Part shown: in pieces, positions 48,901-55,159 of the stretch | Layout: every line of letters starts with the position of its first letter | Position numbering within the stretch: the first letter of the stretch is position 1 | Source of the DNA: Alligator mississippiensis | Taxonomy: Eukaryota > Chordata > Crocodylia > Alligatoridae | Assembly (NCBI RefSeq): GCF_030867095.1 | Contig: NC_081829.1 | Location: 54,454,491 to 54,518,490 of the forward strand | Length of the DNA stretch: 64,000 nucleotides | Direction: 5' to 3' | The notes under the pieces: model-generated | Told to the model about the DNA's origin: nothing | Seen by the model: only the letters and a program-made list of their open reading frames with translations | Databases searched by the model: none | Program-made: the position numbers and the translations under genes

Positions 48901-49530
48901 ATCAGGAAAACATTTTTGTTTTTATGCACACCAGTATATAATTTGCATTGAGCAAGTATATATTCTCAGAGGGGGGAGGAAGAGTACTTTACTGTGGAGA
49001 ATCTGGTGTTCACTGATATAGGCTAGATACTGAACTAAGTTGACTTAATATATGATCCTGTTTAGCACCTCTGATATTTCTGTGAGAGTGCTGTACATTT
49101 GCAAATAAGTTCCTATTTACATGTTCTGGTTCTAAAGACTAAACTCTACCATAAATTTCATTTTAATTGTCAACAATTAAGCAAATAATAATTCTGTTTA
49201 TTAAATGTTTCAGGTACTCAATACCTATTTTTACCACCAAATCGCTATATTTTCCATGGTGCTGAGGTGTACTCAGATTCTGAAGATGATGTCTTATCTT
49301 CCAGTTCTTGTGGAAGTAGTAGTGATACTGGTTCTTGTCATAGTCCAAGTTTAGATGTAGAAGATGAAAGTGAGATTGAAGAATTCTACAATGGCATGGA
49401 GGAAGAGGATGCTCCAGAAAGAGAAGAGGAAATTGCATTTGGGGAAGATGGTGTTGAAGAAGATGCAGTTGATGAATCAGGTTATATAAATGAAGCTATA
49501 GGGACTGACCATCCATCAAACAAACTGTAA
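12540..49530 (+). CDS. SIRT1: SIRT1, NAD-dependent protein deacetylase (whole spliced CDS, 9 exons)
   Basis: SIRT1 is the nuclear class III deacetylase that removes acetyl groups from histones, p53, FOXO and PGC-1alpha using NAD. The CDS joins 12540-12954, 15743-15859, 19162-19403, 22109-22261, 24204-24351, 33620-33699, 39677-39863, 41475-42050 and 49214-49530. This totals 2235 nt, or 744 residues plus TAA; human SIRT1 has 747 residues. Every junction has AG/GT borders and the phases agree throughout (1,1,0,0,1,0,1,1). The Rossmann motif [16 protein letters not shown], the catalytic His358 in QCHG, and the zinc cysteines C366, C369, C390 and C393 are all present, each offset by five from human. 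Basic NLS segments (KRQRR at 27-31 and PPKRKKRK in exon 3) and the C-terminal ESA segment (KCWPNR...IFHGAEVYS) are also kept. The gene reads as intact. The N-terminal 138 residues are divergent and GC-rich. Confidence 0.97.
13303..13405 (+). other. Possible cryptic exon in SIRT1 intron 1
   Basis: A strong acceptor (ctccctttcctttcag) and donor (AAAGG|GTGAGG) frame 103 nt. Read on from exon 1 it stays open ([20 protein letters not shown]...). Because 103 is not a multiple of three, inclusion would shift exon 2 out of frame, so it would act as a poison exon if used. Predicted from splice signals only. Confidence 0.3.
14440..14620 (+). repeat. Old interspersed repeat fragment
   Basis: TTTATTAGACTAGCTGCACA, GACCTGAAGATGGGC and GATAAAAGGTAACACC followed by GAGCTACAACAAC match a degenerate repeat common in reptile genomes. 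Family name not certain. Confidence 0.45.
15743..15859 (+). CDS. SIRT1: SIRT1 coding exon 2
   Basis: 117 nt in phase 1, preceded by the acceptor tgctgtcttacag and followed by the donor ATAG|GTACAA. It encodes [40 protein letters not shown] (residues 139-177 plus part of 178), the conserved acidic and serine-rich linker before the catalytic domain. Human differs at a handful of positions (G to S, I to V, T to A, E to D). Confidence 0.96.
16415..17195. mobile_element. DNA-transposon-like repeat with GTTTCGA-rich ends
   Basis: The ends are rich in TGTTTCGA/TCGAAACA words in opposite orientations and the interior is GC-rich. The interior carries about 65-bp tandem units containing TTCCCCAGCGCTRCGAT (about 16735-16920). 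No transposase frame. Directly followed by a CR1. Confidence 0.5.
17196..18009 (+). repeat. CR1 LINE, 3' 0.8 kb
   Basis: Encodes the reverse transcriptase C-terminal region ([44 protein letters not shown]) with at least one frame change between two long frames. Tail AACATCTATGAATCTATAA at 17990-18009. Confidence 0.9.
18170..18790 (-). repeat. Old CR1 copy
   Basis: Antisense CR1 words CACCTAATCCAACCCACTG, ATGGAGATTCCACAGACTC and GTGAGGCCTCACGAGTACTG. Heavily diverged; no open frame. Confidence 0.75.
19162..19403 (+). CDS. SIRT1: SIRT1 coding exon 3
   Basis: 242 nt, acceptor tctgtactag, donor GGG|GTATGT, ending in phase 0. It carries [21 protein letters not shown] and [13 protein letters not shown] (the region that binds allosteric activators in human SIRT1). 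The basic NLS-like PPKRKKRKD follows, and then the start of the catalytic core, [10 protein letters not shown]. Human has KKIIVLTGAG, so there is one Ile-to-Met change just before the NAD-binding GAG. Confidence 0.97.
19883..20123. mobile_element. hAT MITE (CAGTGGTGTTCAA family), copy 1
   Basis: Starts CAGTTGTGTTCAGCC and ends GTTGAGCACCCCTG. Flanks ACTGAGAG and ACCTGAGA look like a decayed duplication. Internal words (GGATCAGCGCCCAGATCGG) recur in the copies at 22963, 40934 and 45755. Confidence 0.7.
20803..21911. mobile_element. hAT-like 1.1 kb family, copy 2
   Basis: Ends CAGAGATCTTGGCTTTC and ACCTGGATCTCTG are inverted repeats. AT-rich left arm, C-rich interior. Flanks CTTGTTAG and CTCATTAA share 5 of 8 bases, so it is older than the copy at 9605. 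Confidence 0.7.
22109..22261 (+). CDS. SIRT1: SIRT1 coding exon 4
   Basis: 153 nt (51 codons) in phase 0, acceptor ccatatttcag, donor AAAG|GTATTA. It encodes [20 protein letters not shown], which holds the NAD-binding loop of the Rossmann fold, and then [30 protein letters not shown]. Only one residue (A-I-D for human A-V-D) differs from human as I recall it. Confidence 0.97.
22262..24203 (+). other. SIRT1: SIRT1 intron 4
   Basis: 1942 bp with one MITE copy and a pyrimidine-rich stretch at about 23230-23590. Confidence 0.85.
22963..23210. mobile_element. hAT MITE (CAGTGGTGTTCAA family), copy 2
   Basis: Starts CAGTGGTGTTTGAACTCTGG. The right inverted repeat is not recognisable, so the right end is approximate. 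Confidence 0.55.
24204..24351 (+). CDS. SIRT1: SIRT1 coding exon 5 (catalytic histidine)
   Basis: 148 nt, acceptor tcaattctgcag, donor CATG|GTTAGT. It encodes [40 protein letters not shown] and [15 protein letters not shown] contacts the nicotinamide/NAD ribose in sirtuins, and His358 of QCHG is the general base of deacetylation. The donor is weaker than the others (gttagt rather than gtaagt or gtgagt). Confidence 0.97.
25112..25581. mobile_element. MITE of the GTGTAGATG family
   Basis: Left end GGGCACATTTTCTTGAGACA and right end TGTGTGTAGATGTGTCC are inverted repeats. Interior matches the element at 59008 in opposite orientation (TTAGCTCTGCAATGAAG). Confidence 0.55.
25690..26640. repeat. 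GC-rich unclassified repeat-like block
   Basis: Long C/G-rich segment with overlapping spurious frames on both strands, resembling hAT-family interiors. No conserved protein seen. Confidence 0.3.
28905..29090. mobile_element. MITE of the GTGTAGATG family
   Basis: GGTGCATCTACATGAGATA at the left and TGTCTCATGTAAATGAGGCC at the right are imperfect inverted repeats. Interior GTACTGTGCAGTAGCATCAC and TTATTTAGTACTTATATAAAC recur at 10690-10760. Confidence 0.6.
29091..31130 (+). repeat. CR1 LINE, old copy split by a hAT element
   Basis: CTAGAGTATAACAAGGTGTT at 29180 and the ORF2 C-terminal words ([12 protein letters not shown] at about 30390) continue to the 3' end (TTCCTTCCAACCCTATCTTG at 31100). 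The hAT at 29352-30136 sits within it. Reading frame largely lost. Confidence 0.75.
29352..30136. mobile_element. hAT-like element (785 bp) nested in CR1
   Basis: Starts CAGGGTAGGCAATATAC and ends GTTACCCACCCCTG, typical hAT terminal inverted repeats. Flanking 8-mers GTCTAAAT and TTCCAGAT share 5 bases. No transposase. Confidence 0.65.
31800..31993. mobile_element. MITE of the GTGTAGATG family (partial)
   Basis: GCAGTAACAACGATACC followed by CATGTGTAGATGTGCC is a typical right end. The left end is not clear. Confidence 0.4.
33620..33699 (+). CDS. SIRT1: SIRT1 coding exon 6 (first zinc cysteine pair)
   Basis: 80 nt, acceptor gattctttacag, donor CAG|GTAAAA. It encodes [20 protein letters not shown] and GDIFNQ. 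C366 and C369 (CLIC) are the first pair of zinc ligands of the sirtuin small domain. The exon follows the longest intron of the gene (9268 bp). Confidence 0.97.
34262..35508. repeat. Long inverted repeat (foldback) in SIRT1 intron 6
   Basis: The left arm (about 34262-34830) and right arm (about 34965-35508) are reverse complements of each other over most of their length, with a spacer of about 135 bp. Matched pairs include AAAGCCTGAACATCTGTACA with TGTACAGATGTTCAGGCTTT, and GACACTATTCAGCCAGGGGG with CCCCCTGGTTGCATAGTGTC. The outer ends pair ACGTTCAAATAATC with GATTATTTGAACATG. Arms are imperfect, with small indels. It is probably a foldback DNA transposon. In the SIRT1 pre-mRNA it would form a long double-stranded hairpin. 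Confidence 0.85.
36186..36349. mobile_element. hAT MITE, 164 bp, perfect 8-bp target duplication
   Basis: Starts CAGGGGTTGGCAAAATG and ends AATTGCCCGCCCCTG. CTATAACC lies on both sides (36178-36185 and 36350-36357). Confidence 0.9.
38495..39090 (-). repeat. Old CR1 copy
   Basis: Antisense CR1 words ATCATCTAGTCCAACCCCCT, TAATCTGTTCCAATGTTTAA and AGTAGTGCCCAAAACTGGAC. No long open frame. Confidence 0.75.
39677..39863 (+). CDS. SIRT1: SIRT1 coding exon 7 (second zinc cysteine pair)
   Basis: 187 nt, acceptor tatgatgcag, donor [30 protein letters not shown] supplies the second zinc pair (C390, C393). [16 protein letters not shown] forms the substrate channel, and [20 protein letters not shown] completes the Rossmann fold and contains the stretch reported as a nuclear export signal in human SIRT1. 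Confidence 0.97.
39864..41474 (+). other. SIRT1: SIRT1 intron 7
   Basis: 1611 bp with a G run at about 40057-40070, a short degenerate hAT-like start at about 40505 (CAGTTGGCAACCTTTTTAG) and the MITE at 40934. Confidence 0.85.
40934..41189. mobile_element. hAT MITE (CAGTGGTGTTCAA family), copy 3
   Basis: Best copy of the family: CAGTGGTGTTCAATC start and GTTGAGCACCACTG end are inverted repeats. Flanks ATCTAGTT and ATATTGTT agree at 6 of 8 bases. Confidence 0.8.
41475..42050 (+). CDS. SIRT1: SIRT1 coding exon 8
   Basis: 576 nt, the largest exon, acceptor tcttctgtgtatag, donor GATG|GTAAGT. It starts with [20 protein letters not shown] and [20 protein letters not shown], the end of the catalytic domain. 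It then runs through the poorly conserved serine-rich linker ([20 protein letters not shown] is kept). It ends in the ESA segment [20 protein letters not shown], where human has PNRVAKEQISRRLDG. The middle (residues about 520-620) has many substitutions and small indels relative to human, as expected for a disordered linker. Confidence 0.96.
42231..42524. mobile_element. hAT MITE nested in CR1, perfect 8-bp target duplication
   Basis: Starts CAGTGGTTCTCAACC and ends GGTTGAGAAATGCTG. ATCTAGTC flanks it on both sides (42223-42230 and 42525-42532), and the CR1 sequence reads on across it. Confidence 0.9.
43445..44302 (-). repeat. Young CR1 copy inserted into the older CR1
   Basis: Tail ATTCATAGTTTCATAGTG at the left. 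It keeps 228 uninterrupted codons of the reverse transcriptase C-terminus ([51 protein letters not shown]). On the right the older CR1 resumes at ATTCTTATACTACTCCC. Confidence 0.9.
45755..45978. mobile_element. hAT MITE (CAGTGGTGTTCAA family), copy 4
   Basis: Starts CAGTGGTGCCCAACTC and ends about CAGTCACCCCAG. Flanks CTCCAGAG and TTCTAAAG share 5 of 8 bases. Confidence 0.6.
46232..47541. mobile_element. hAT-like 1.1 kb family, copy 3
   Basis: CAAGGAACCTGGTTTTCTC start and ACCTGAATCCCTG end. The AT-rich left arm (ATAAATTCTAAATACC, TTTGGTGTTTAATTTAGGG) matches the copy at 20803. C-rich interior with spurious frames on both strands. Confidence 0.65.
47880..48070. mobile_element. MITE fragment ending in GTGTAGATGGGGGC
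   Basis: Internal near-palindrome (GGCATGATTAACTGC / GCTTTATCATGCC) and a GTGATGTGTAGATG end. Left end not defined. Confidence 0.35.
48472..48845. mobile_element. MITE, 374 bp, long terminal inverted repeats
   Basis: AGGGCCTGGTTTAAATCATG at the left and CACTATTTAAACCAGGCCCT at the right. ACTTATGG and ACTTATAG flank it (7 of 8), pointing to a hAT-type insertion. Confidence 0.8.
49214..49530 (+). CDS. SIRT1: SIRT1 coding exon 9 and stop
   Basis: 317 nt ending in TAA at 49528-49530, acceptor taaatgtttcag. It encodes [20 protein letters not shown] followed by [18 protein letters not shown], an acidic serine-rich tail and [15 protein letters not shown]. The last residues, HPSNKL, correspond to human YPSNKS. 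The ESA peptide that packs back on the catalytic domain spans the exon 8/9 junction. Confidence 0.97.
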
Positions 49531-49590
49531 AGTAATCAGACTGGTTAGAGGAAGTTTACACCAGCATTAGGAGCTTTCGGCATGTCAGAA

Positions 49591-49601
49591 TGAATGTTTA
49601 C
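49591..49601 (+). promoter_or_regulatory. Overlapping miR-181 and miR-30 seed matches
   Basis: TGAATGTTTAC contains TGAATGT (miR-181 seed, 49591-49597) overlapping TGTTTAC (miR-30 seed, 49595-49601), 60-70 nt after the stop codon. miR-181 targets SIRT1 in mammals. The match here is by seed only. Confidence 0.4.
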
Positions 49602-49683
49602 TTCTAAATTTAGAGCAAGGAAACCATAAAGATGTAATATTTATAAACAACTAGATTTTCATGCATAGTTTTATAACTTTTTC

Positions 49684-49689
49684 AATAAA
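49684..49689 (+). terminator. Proximal poly(A) signal AATAAA
   Basis: AATAAA 154 nt after the SIRT1 stop codon. The sequence after it is T-rich. Use of this site would make a very short 3' UTR. Confidence 0.5.
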
Positions 49690-49877
49690 ATATAACTGCA
49701 CACTCAACACTAACCCATGTTTTGGGTTTTTTTAAGGTACTGAGAGTATCTTTAAGTAATTGTCACTGTGTTCACTTTTAAGTTCATTTGTATGATCAGG
49801 CATCTGTGTGTTGTGTATATATACAGTATTTTTGCGTACTGAATTTCAGCATATATTATTTTTGAACAATTTTGAAA

Positions 49878-49931
49878 AAGCCATTGGAATGTTAAACTAA
49901 TATAAAGGGAACAGCTAATTTAGACCAAAGA
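49878..49931 (+). promoter_or_regulatory. Cluster of miR-135, miR-204 and miR-9 seed matches
   Basis: Within 54 nt are AAGCCAT (miR-135, 49878-49884), AAAGGGAA (miR-204/211 8-mer, 49904-49911) and ACCAAAGA (miR-9 8-mer, 49924-49931). All three microRNAs are reported regulators of mammalian SIRT1. Functional use here is inferred. Confidence 0.5.
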
Positions 49932-50031
49932 ATGGTATTTTCACACCTATTTTGCTTTGTAACAGTTTGGTTTAATTAAAACCTCCTTACGTTTCTGCTA
50001 AATCTTTTGTTCTTGCATAGTCTGTCATTAA

Positions 50032-50038
50032 ACACTGG
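50032..50038 (+). promoter_or_regulatory. miR-199-5p seed match
   Basis: ACACTGG, a 7-mer match to the miR-199a/b-5p seed, another reported SIRT1 regulator. Confidence 0.35.
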
Positions 50039-50359
50039 CATTTTCCAAGACCTACTGTGGCAGCTAACTTTTGCTTTAATGATTATATGTTTGAGATATA
50101 GTTAATGTGAGTCATAGTTAAGAATGAAAAAGAATAGAAAGCATTTGAAAATATTTTTGCGTTTCTGAGACTAATAAAAAGTGCTGTGAGAAGCATCATG
50201 CTTTTTGAATGATGACTTTTCTTATTTCCTGTGGACATGAAGCACTGTCTATATTGTGTTACAAGATTAGGACAGACAGTAAGAAATTTGTGAGAATACA
50301 CTTTGGTTGGGCAGAAAAGTGGATGCCCTAGGGCAAAAGTTTTCTAAGTTATTGTATAA

Positions 50360-50365
50360 AATAAA
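50360..50365 (+). terminator. Middle poly(A) signal AATAAA
   Basis: AATAAA in ATAAAATAAACTTGC, about 830 nt after the stop codon. It could serve as an alternative polyadenylation site. Confidence 0.35.
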
Positions 50366-50405
50366 CTTGCTATAATACAGCTTGCAGTAAAAACTTCTTT
50401 GATGA

Positions 50406-50412
50406 ACTGCCA
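50406..50412 (+). promoter_or_regulatory. Possible miR-34 site (7-mer A1)
   Basis: ACTGCCA, a six-base seed match to miR-34 with A opposite position 1. It is the same class of seed match as the known human SIRT1 miR-34a site. Whether it is the orthologous site cannot be told here. Confidence 0.3.
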
Positions 50413-51351
50413 AGACCATATGTAAGCTATGATAAATTTGTAATATTAGTATTATTAGGGGGATGCAAGGAGGAAAAGATCTCTTCTAAATATTTGTACG
50501 TTCATCACATAACGAAGAAAAAGAGAAGAACGTGTTAAAAAATTAAGCAGACCCTTGTTAATGCTTCCAAAGTAATTTGTAAAATGCAGCATAATCATAA
50601 CTCAACCTGACAGTGTGCCTCTTGGAGGTTCCATGCATCTTGTTGGGTGAATGACTACTATCTGTTACTATAATGTGTACTAAAAAGCAAAGCAGCTAAA
50701 AATTGGTTCCTACAATGTACCTTCAAGTGTTAAGCTGCCTTAAAACTGGATGTCACAATACATTTTTTCAACTGCATATTGTTTCCAAGCCTTTGGAATT
50801 AAATATTTTGTAAAACTGCACACTAGTAGTAAGTAAAGCATTTTTTTCTATAAACTATGTTTTTCAACATTGGCCCAAAAAGACTTCTACAGATGTAGAT
50901 TATTCATATACTTTGCTTTAATATTTATTACATTTTGGAATAGGTATAGTAGCTGTTCTTTAAACACGAAATACATCAGTTAGCTAACGAATGTATTAAG
51001 AATGGCCTTCTGTGTTCATCTAAAAAAATGTCAGCATGTCATTTCATGGTCCAGATTTAAAAGCAAGTTCTTATCTGGCTACACCTAAAGAATGCAATAT
51101 GTTTAGTTTTAACTTGCATGTCACAATGTATTAGTTTGTGCTATAGGAGATATTTTAAATTGAAAAACTTGGTTTTAAATTATTTTTACAGTAAGGATTG
51201 TTTTCTGCTCTTTTATATTGTATATAGTGTCTTTTATGTAATCTACTGGCATATGTTTTGTAGAAGACTGTTTAAAATGACTGGCTCTCTTCCTGCAACT
51301 TTTGAAATACAAAACCAGTGTTTTATACTCGTATACTCTGTTCTACAGTCT

Positions 51352-51357
51352 ATTAAA
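51352..51357 (+). terminator. Distal poly(A) signal ATTAAA
   Basis: ATTAAA followed by TTGTTGTTTG, the likely main end of the SIRT1 transcript because unique UTR-like sequence ends shortly after it. Confidence 0.5.
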
Positions 51358-51458
51358 ATTGTTGTTTGACTTCTGGTTTCTGTCAAGAATTTTTGTAAAA
51401 AGCTTTAAAGGTGGCTTATGGAAGTTTAGCATTTGTCAATATGCGTCACTAAGAAAAA

Positions 51459-51892
51459 TTACCATATTTACCTGAATCCAAGATTACTTAAATTTAAGAT
51501 TACCCCCTTTTGTCCCACTTGCTGCTTACCCTCTGGCAGGGCCCCAGCCCTGCCTAGTAGCAGTGGCAGAAGTAACAGCTCTGGCCAGGACCAAAACAAG
51601 AGCAAGCATATGTTCTGTGCCCCAAGCTGGGTATGGGTAAAGCCATGCCAGATCTAGAAAGTAAGTGGCAAGGGGGAGGGGAGAAGCAAACAGGCGCAGA
51701 AGCTGTCGGGTTGGGGGCAGGGGAAGAGGGGTGGGCAGCAGCAACTGTGACTCTAACCCTGACCCTAGCATGAGGCCACAGCAGCTACCTGCTTCCCCAC
51801 CCCCCTCCCCCCTTGTACTGAAATCCAAGATCCAGGGCCTCCGTCGTGTTAATTAGCAGGAACCCTGTTTTGGATTTGAGTAAATACAGTAA
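51459..51892. mobile_element. MITE with 23-bp terminal inverted repeats
   Basis: TTACCATATTTACCTGAATC at the left pairs with GATTTGAGTAAATACAGTAA at the right (18 of 23 positions over the full repeat). GC-rich interior. No clear target duplication. Confidence 0.65.
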
Positions 51893-51916
51893 CAGGTATG
51901 GGTTGTAATATGTACT

Positions 51917-52134
51917 GGCCGTGTCTACACAAGACGCTTGCTGACTGCGCAGTAGCTCATTACTACTGTGCAGTAGTATTGTGTGGCATGAAGTGTGCTG
52001 CATGCCACTGTGCAGTAATAGCAGTCAGTGTCATCTAAAAGCCGGTTGGCGATGCTACTGCTCAGTCGTGCATGCAAGTACTAAATGACTGTGCACTAAC
52101 AACTGCACAGTCAGCATCTTGTGTAGACATGGCC
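51917..52134. mobile_element. MITE of the GTGTAGATG family, best copy
   Basis: 218 bp with 21-bp inverted repeats (GGCCGTGTCTACACAAGA / TCTTGTGTAGACATGGCC, 19 of 21) flanked by ACT on both sides. Confidence 0.8.
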
Positions 52135-52139
52135 ACTGT

Positions 52140-53550
52140 GGACTTTTCTTCTCCCCTACTTTTTATTTAAAAGGATGTCAAAAGAAAGCAAACTGAGTGC
52201 TGGACTTAGAGCTTCTCAGTCTAAGAGAAACAGTAATGCCAAGGACATTGAGACATCCTGTCACTGAGTGGCTTCTAGAAAAAGAAAGCATGATTGGAGG
52301 TTGAGCAGCCTAATCTCCTTTTCCATGAAAAGTTTGACCATTTGACGTGGCATGCCAGTGGTGGTAGTTTGTTTTTTGTGGGCTTTTTTTAATTAGATGG
52401 ACCCATTCTCTCATTGTCCCTGCACCTTATATTACATTCAGCAGAGAGAGGTAGTTTAAACATGTTAGTCTGAAATCAGGCAGAAGACATGATAGAAGTG
52501 TGCTGTATAGATTAACTGAATGGCAGATGCATAAGCTTCCATGAGCCACAGTTCACTTCATTTGAAAATATTCTGTAGTTTTAATTCTAGTTACTGTAAA
52601 TCGGTTCGCTAGGCAGCATATTAATCTATATGTAGGAATAAGGAAAGACATAAAAGCAAGCTTCCTGTGTTCCACAGAATTAGTATTTACATATTATTCA
52701 TGTGAACTCTGAAAGTATTTTCAGATACAGCTTGGAATAAATTAAGAATAATCCTAACTTGTTCTATATGTGGCTCAATGACATGTGCTTTTTTGCTTAC
52801 CCCTGAATCTTTGCCATCAATATTTTGGCAGAAGTGAAGCAGAGTCCTAAAATAGATGATGTCTTCTCCTTCCTCCATTTTGCATGCTGAACTTTTCTGT
52901 GGCAGTTGCTAAATCTATAAACTTCTTCATCGGTGGAATTAAATTTAAAAAATGTTAGCTACCATACCGAGACAAATTAATGGAGAAAAAAGAGCTATTG
53001 ATTATCATAACTCTTCACATTGTTTGCTTGTGAACTCTTCACAGTGTTTAATAGCCTATATTAATTCTAATGTCTAGAACTGTGAAAGACTATGTTCAAC
53101 CTTGATTATTATAGTTCTCTTTCCCATTTTGAGATCCAAAAGCTACTTGGTAAAAAACTAATGGCCTCCCAAATGTAGTGCAAGAACATGTACATGAGAT
53201 GCAATAAATAGCAATACAGTGGAGAAACAAAGGAGATTGAAAGTACTTGCTGATCATGATGTAACACTATGCTCCTACTATTTTCTAAAAAAACCTTAAA
53301 CTGTCTGAATTGCACCACGCATATGAGCTTTCAGGAGTATTTTGGAAAATGCAAACACTTTCCTTTGGTTCAGTTTATTTAAAAAAAAATGGTTGTGATA
53401 GGGAATCCTTGCCAAACCAAGCCTGCACAATCTACTTCACTATCCCAAGCAGAAGAAAATAATTTGGCTGAGAGGCATAAATGAGGTGGAAATAGCACTT
53501 CCATGGCTTTGGGGTGATTGTTGAAGAGCATGTATGTGCATAACCTCAGT
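52140..53550. other. Intergenic DNA between SIRT1 and HERC4
   Basis: Contains a degenerate repeat at about 52445-52570 (AAGCTTCCATGAGCCACAGT, then CACTTCATTTG). No exon recognised. Confidence 0.4.
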
Positions 53551-53559
53551 TCTTAGAAG

Positions 53560-53700
53560 ACAGGGTAGATTGGCACCTTAGATACACCTGCGAGCTGATG
53601 CTTACTTCAGATGCTGTGAAAAGAGCTGTGGAAGGCAGAGTATGCAGGTCCTTTCACTGCATCTGATGATGTGTGTTTAAGTTCATGGAAGCATGTGCTC
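53560..53700. repeat. Degenerate repeat, opposite orientation to 52445-52570
   Basis: GGCACCTTAGATACACC and CACTGCATCTGATGATGTGT are words of a repeat common in reptiles (CATCTGATGAAGTG type). Confidence 0.4.
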
Positions 53701-53709
53701 TGTATCACA

Positions 53710-54540
53710 AGTGTGAGCCTGAGCTTTGTTTAGCCTGATGTGCCAACCTCCCCTGCTTTTTTGGCTGCAGACTAAGCTGGTGAAGGGCACCTGTCCCTGC
53801 TGAGTCAGCTCTTTCACAACCAACTTACCTTCACCAACATCTGCAGGCTCCTGAAGGGGCTGTGTGGGGACAAAAAACCGTGATGTCAACTGAATCAGTC
53901 CTGGCCTGGCACATCCTGGCCCATGAGACACCTCACAGCAGGCCTCAGGGCAGGAGGTGCCACAGAACAGCATGAAGTGAGAAGCAGCCAAATCCATCAG
54001 CTGGTTTACAGGTTGCAGTCACCCCACACCTTGTGCCACCCCCACCACCCCTGGGCTTGGGGCAGCCTGGCAGCACCTGCAAGGCACAGGCTATGAGTTG
54101 GGGCAAGCCAGCACTAGGTGAGGCAGGACCAGTGCTGTAGCCACCCACTCCCGATGCCCCATTTGTCTCCCGCCCCCTCCCAGTGCCTCCCCCTGCCCCC
54201 CCCAGCTCTGCCAGGGGGCTCTGCAGCCCTGCAGGTGCCCAACAGGTGCCAGCAGGGAAGGGCAGTGCTGTGACCATTGCAGCTGTGGGACTTGCCTGCA
54301 CCAGTGTGCCAGCTTTGGCTCCCTCAGCAGTCTAACAAATTCCCCAGGTTGAAAGAAGACGTTCATGGCAGAGTTCCAGTGATGAAAATGAGGTGATTAG
54401 AGCCTCCAAGAAGTTTCTGGACATGCAGAGCAAAGATTTTTTTTTACAAAGATGGGCCACAGCCAGGCTGCATCTGCAGTAGACCAAGCACATTGATGTC
54501 AAAGGTGAGTACACTGGAAGGTGGTTAAACTCAAATGGCA
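53710..54540. other. GC-rich intergenic block, unclassified
   Basis: C-rich at about 54010-54240. Spurious open frames on the minus strand only. May be part of a larger repeat. Confidence 0.3.
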
Positions 54541-54990
54541 TGTCTTTATCAGGTTGCTAGAAACTTCATGAATGTCCTTCATATTGAAATTGCTGGAGAC
54601 AATCACAGAAGAAAATTGAAAAATAATCTATCGCAAAGTAGGTGTCAGATGTACTGTCTGAAAATAATAGTTTCTGTATCTATACAGTGCCTACTGAAAG
54701 GTTCTAATACAGAGGACCTTCTGAGTTAAAGACATTGAGCTCCGAGTGCTTTCTCATGCGTGGCTGTTTATGATGAGACTTTGAAAGCATAGGTTCTGCC
54801 TCCACAGGACTTGTGACTTAAAAAAAGGTCTGTTGTTTTGGTCTGTGGTTTCACCCTTTTTCATTACACATGCTAGTCACTGGTTGCATGTCAGCAGCTT
54901 CTGTATCTGATGTATGCTTTTAGATAGATTATGAAGCATGTTACAGTTTTTCAGAATATGTGTATACATGTGATTGTATACAACCTTTCT

Positions 54991-55157
54991 ACCGAGAAAG
55001 GTTGTGGAATCTTCATCCTTAGGGGTTTTTAACATGTGGGTATGACTGGGATAATATAGCGGGGGGGGGGGCGGGGGGGGAGCGGTCCTGCTCTTAACAG
55101 GGGGTTGGAATAGATGACCTCCTGAGGTCCCTTCCAACTCTAATTTTCTATGGTTCA
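54991..55157 (+). repeat. CR1 3' end fragment
   Basis: GGTTGTGGAATCTTCATCCT, a G-run and GATGACCTCCTGAGGTCCCT followed by the tail TTTTCTATGG. Confidence 0.75.
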
Positions 55158-55159
55158 CT

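Larger units (their letters stand above)
42051..49213 (+). other. SIRT1: SIRT1 intron 8
   Basis: 7163 bp, largely repeats: an old CR1 with a young CR1 and a hAT inserted in it, two further hAT copies, and two other MITEs. Confidence 0.85.
49531..51375 (+). other. SIRT1: SIRT1 3' UTR
   Basis: About 1.85 kb of AU-rich sequence without repeats, close to the length of the human SIRT1 3' UTR. The end is set at the ATTAAA at 51352 followed by a GT/T-rich stretch, and is approximate. A repeat-derived MITE starts at 51459, so the UTR should stop before it. Confidence 0.7.
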
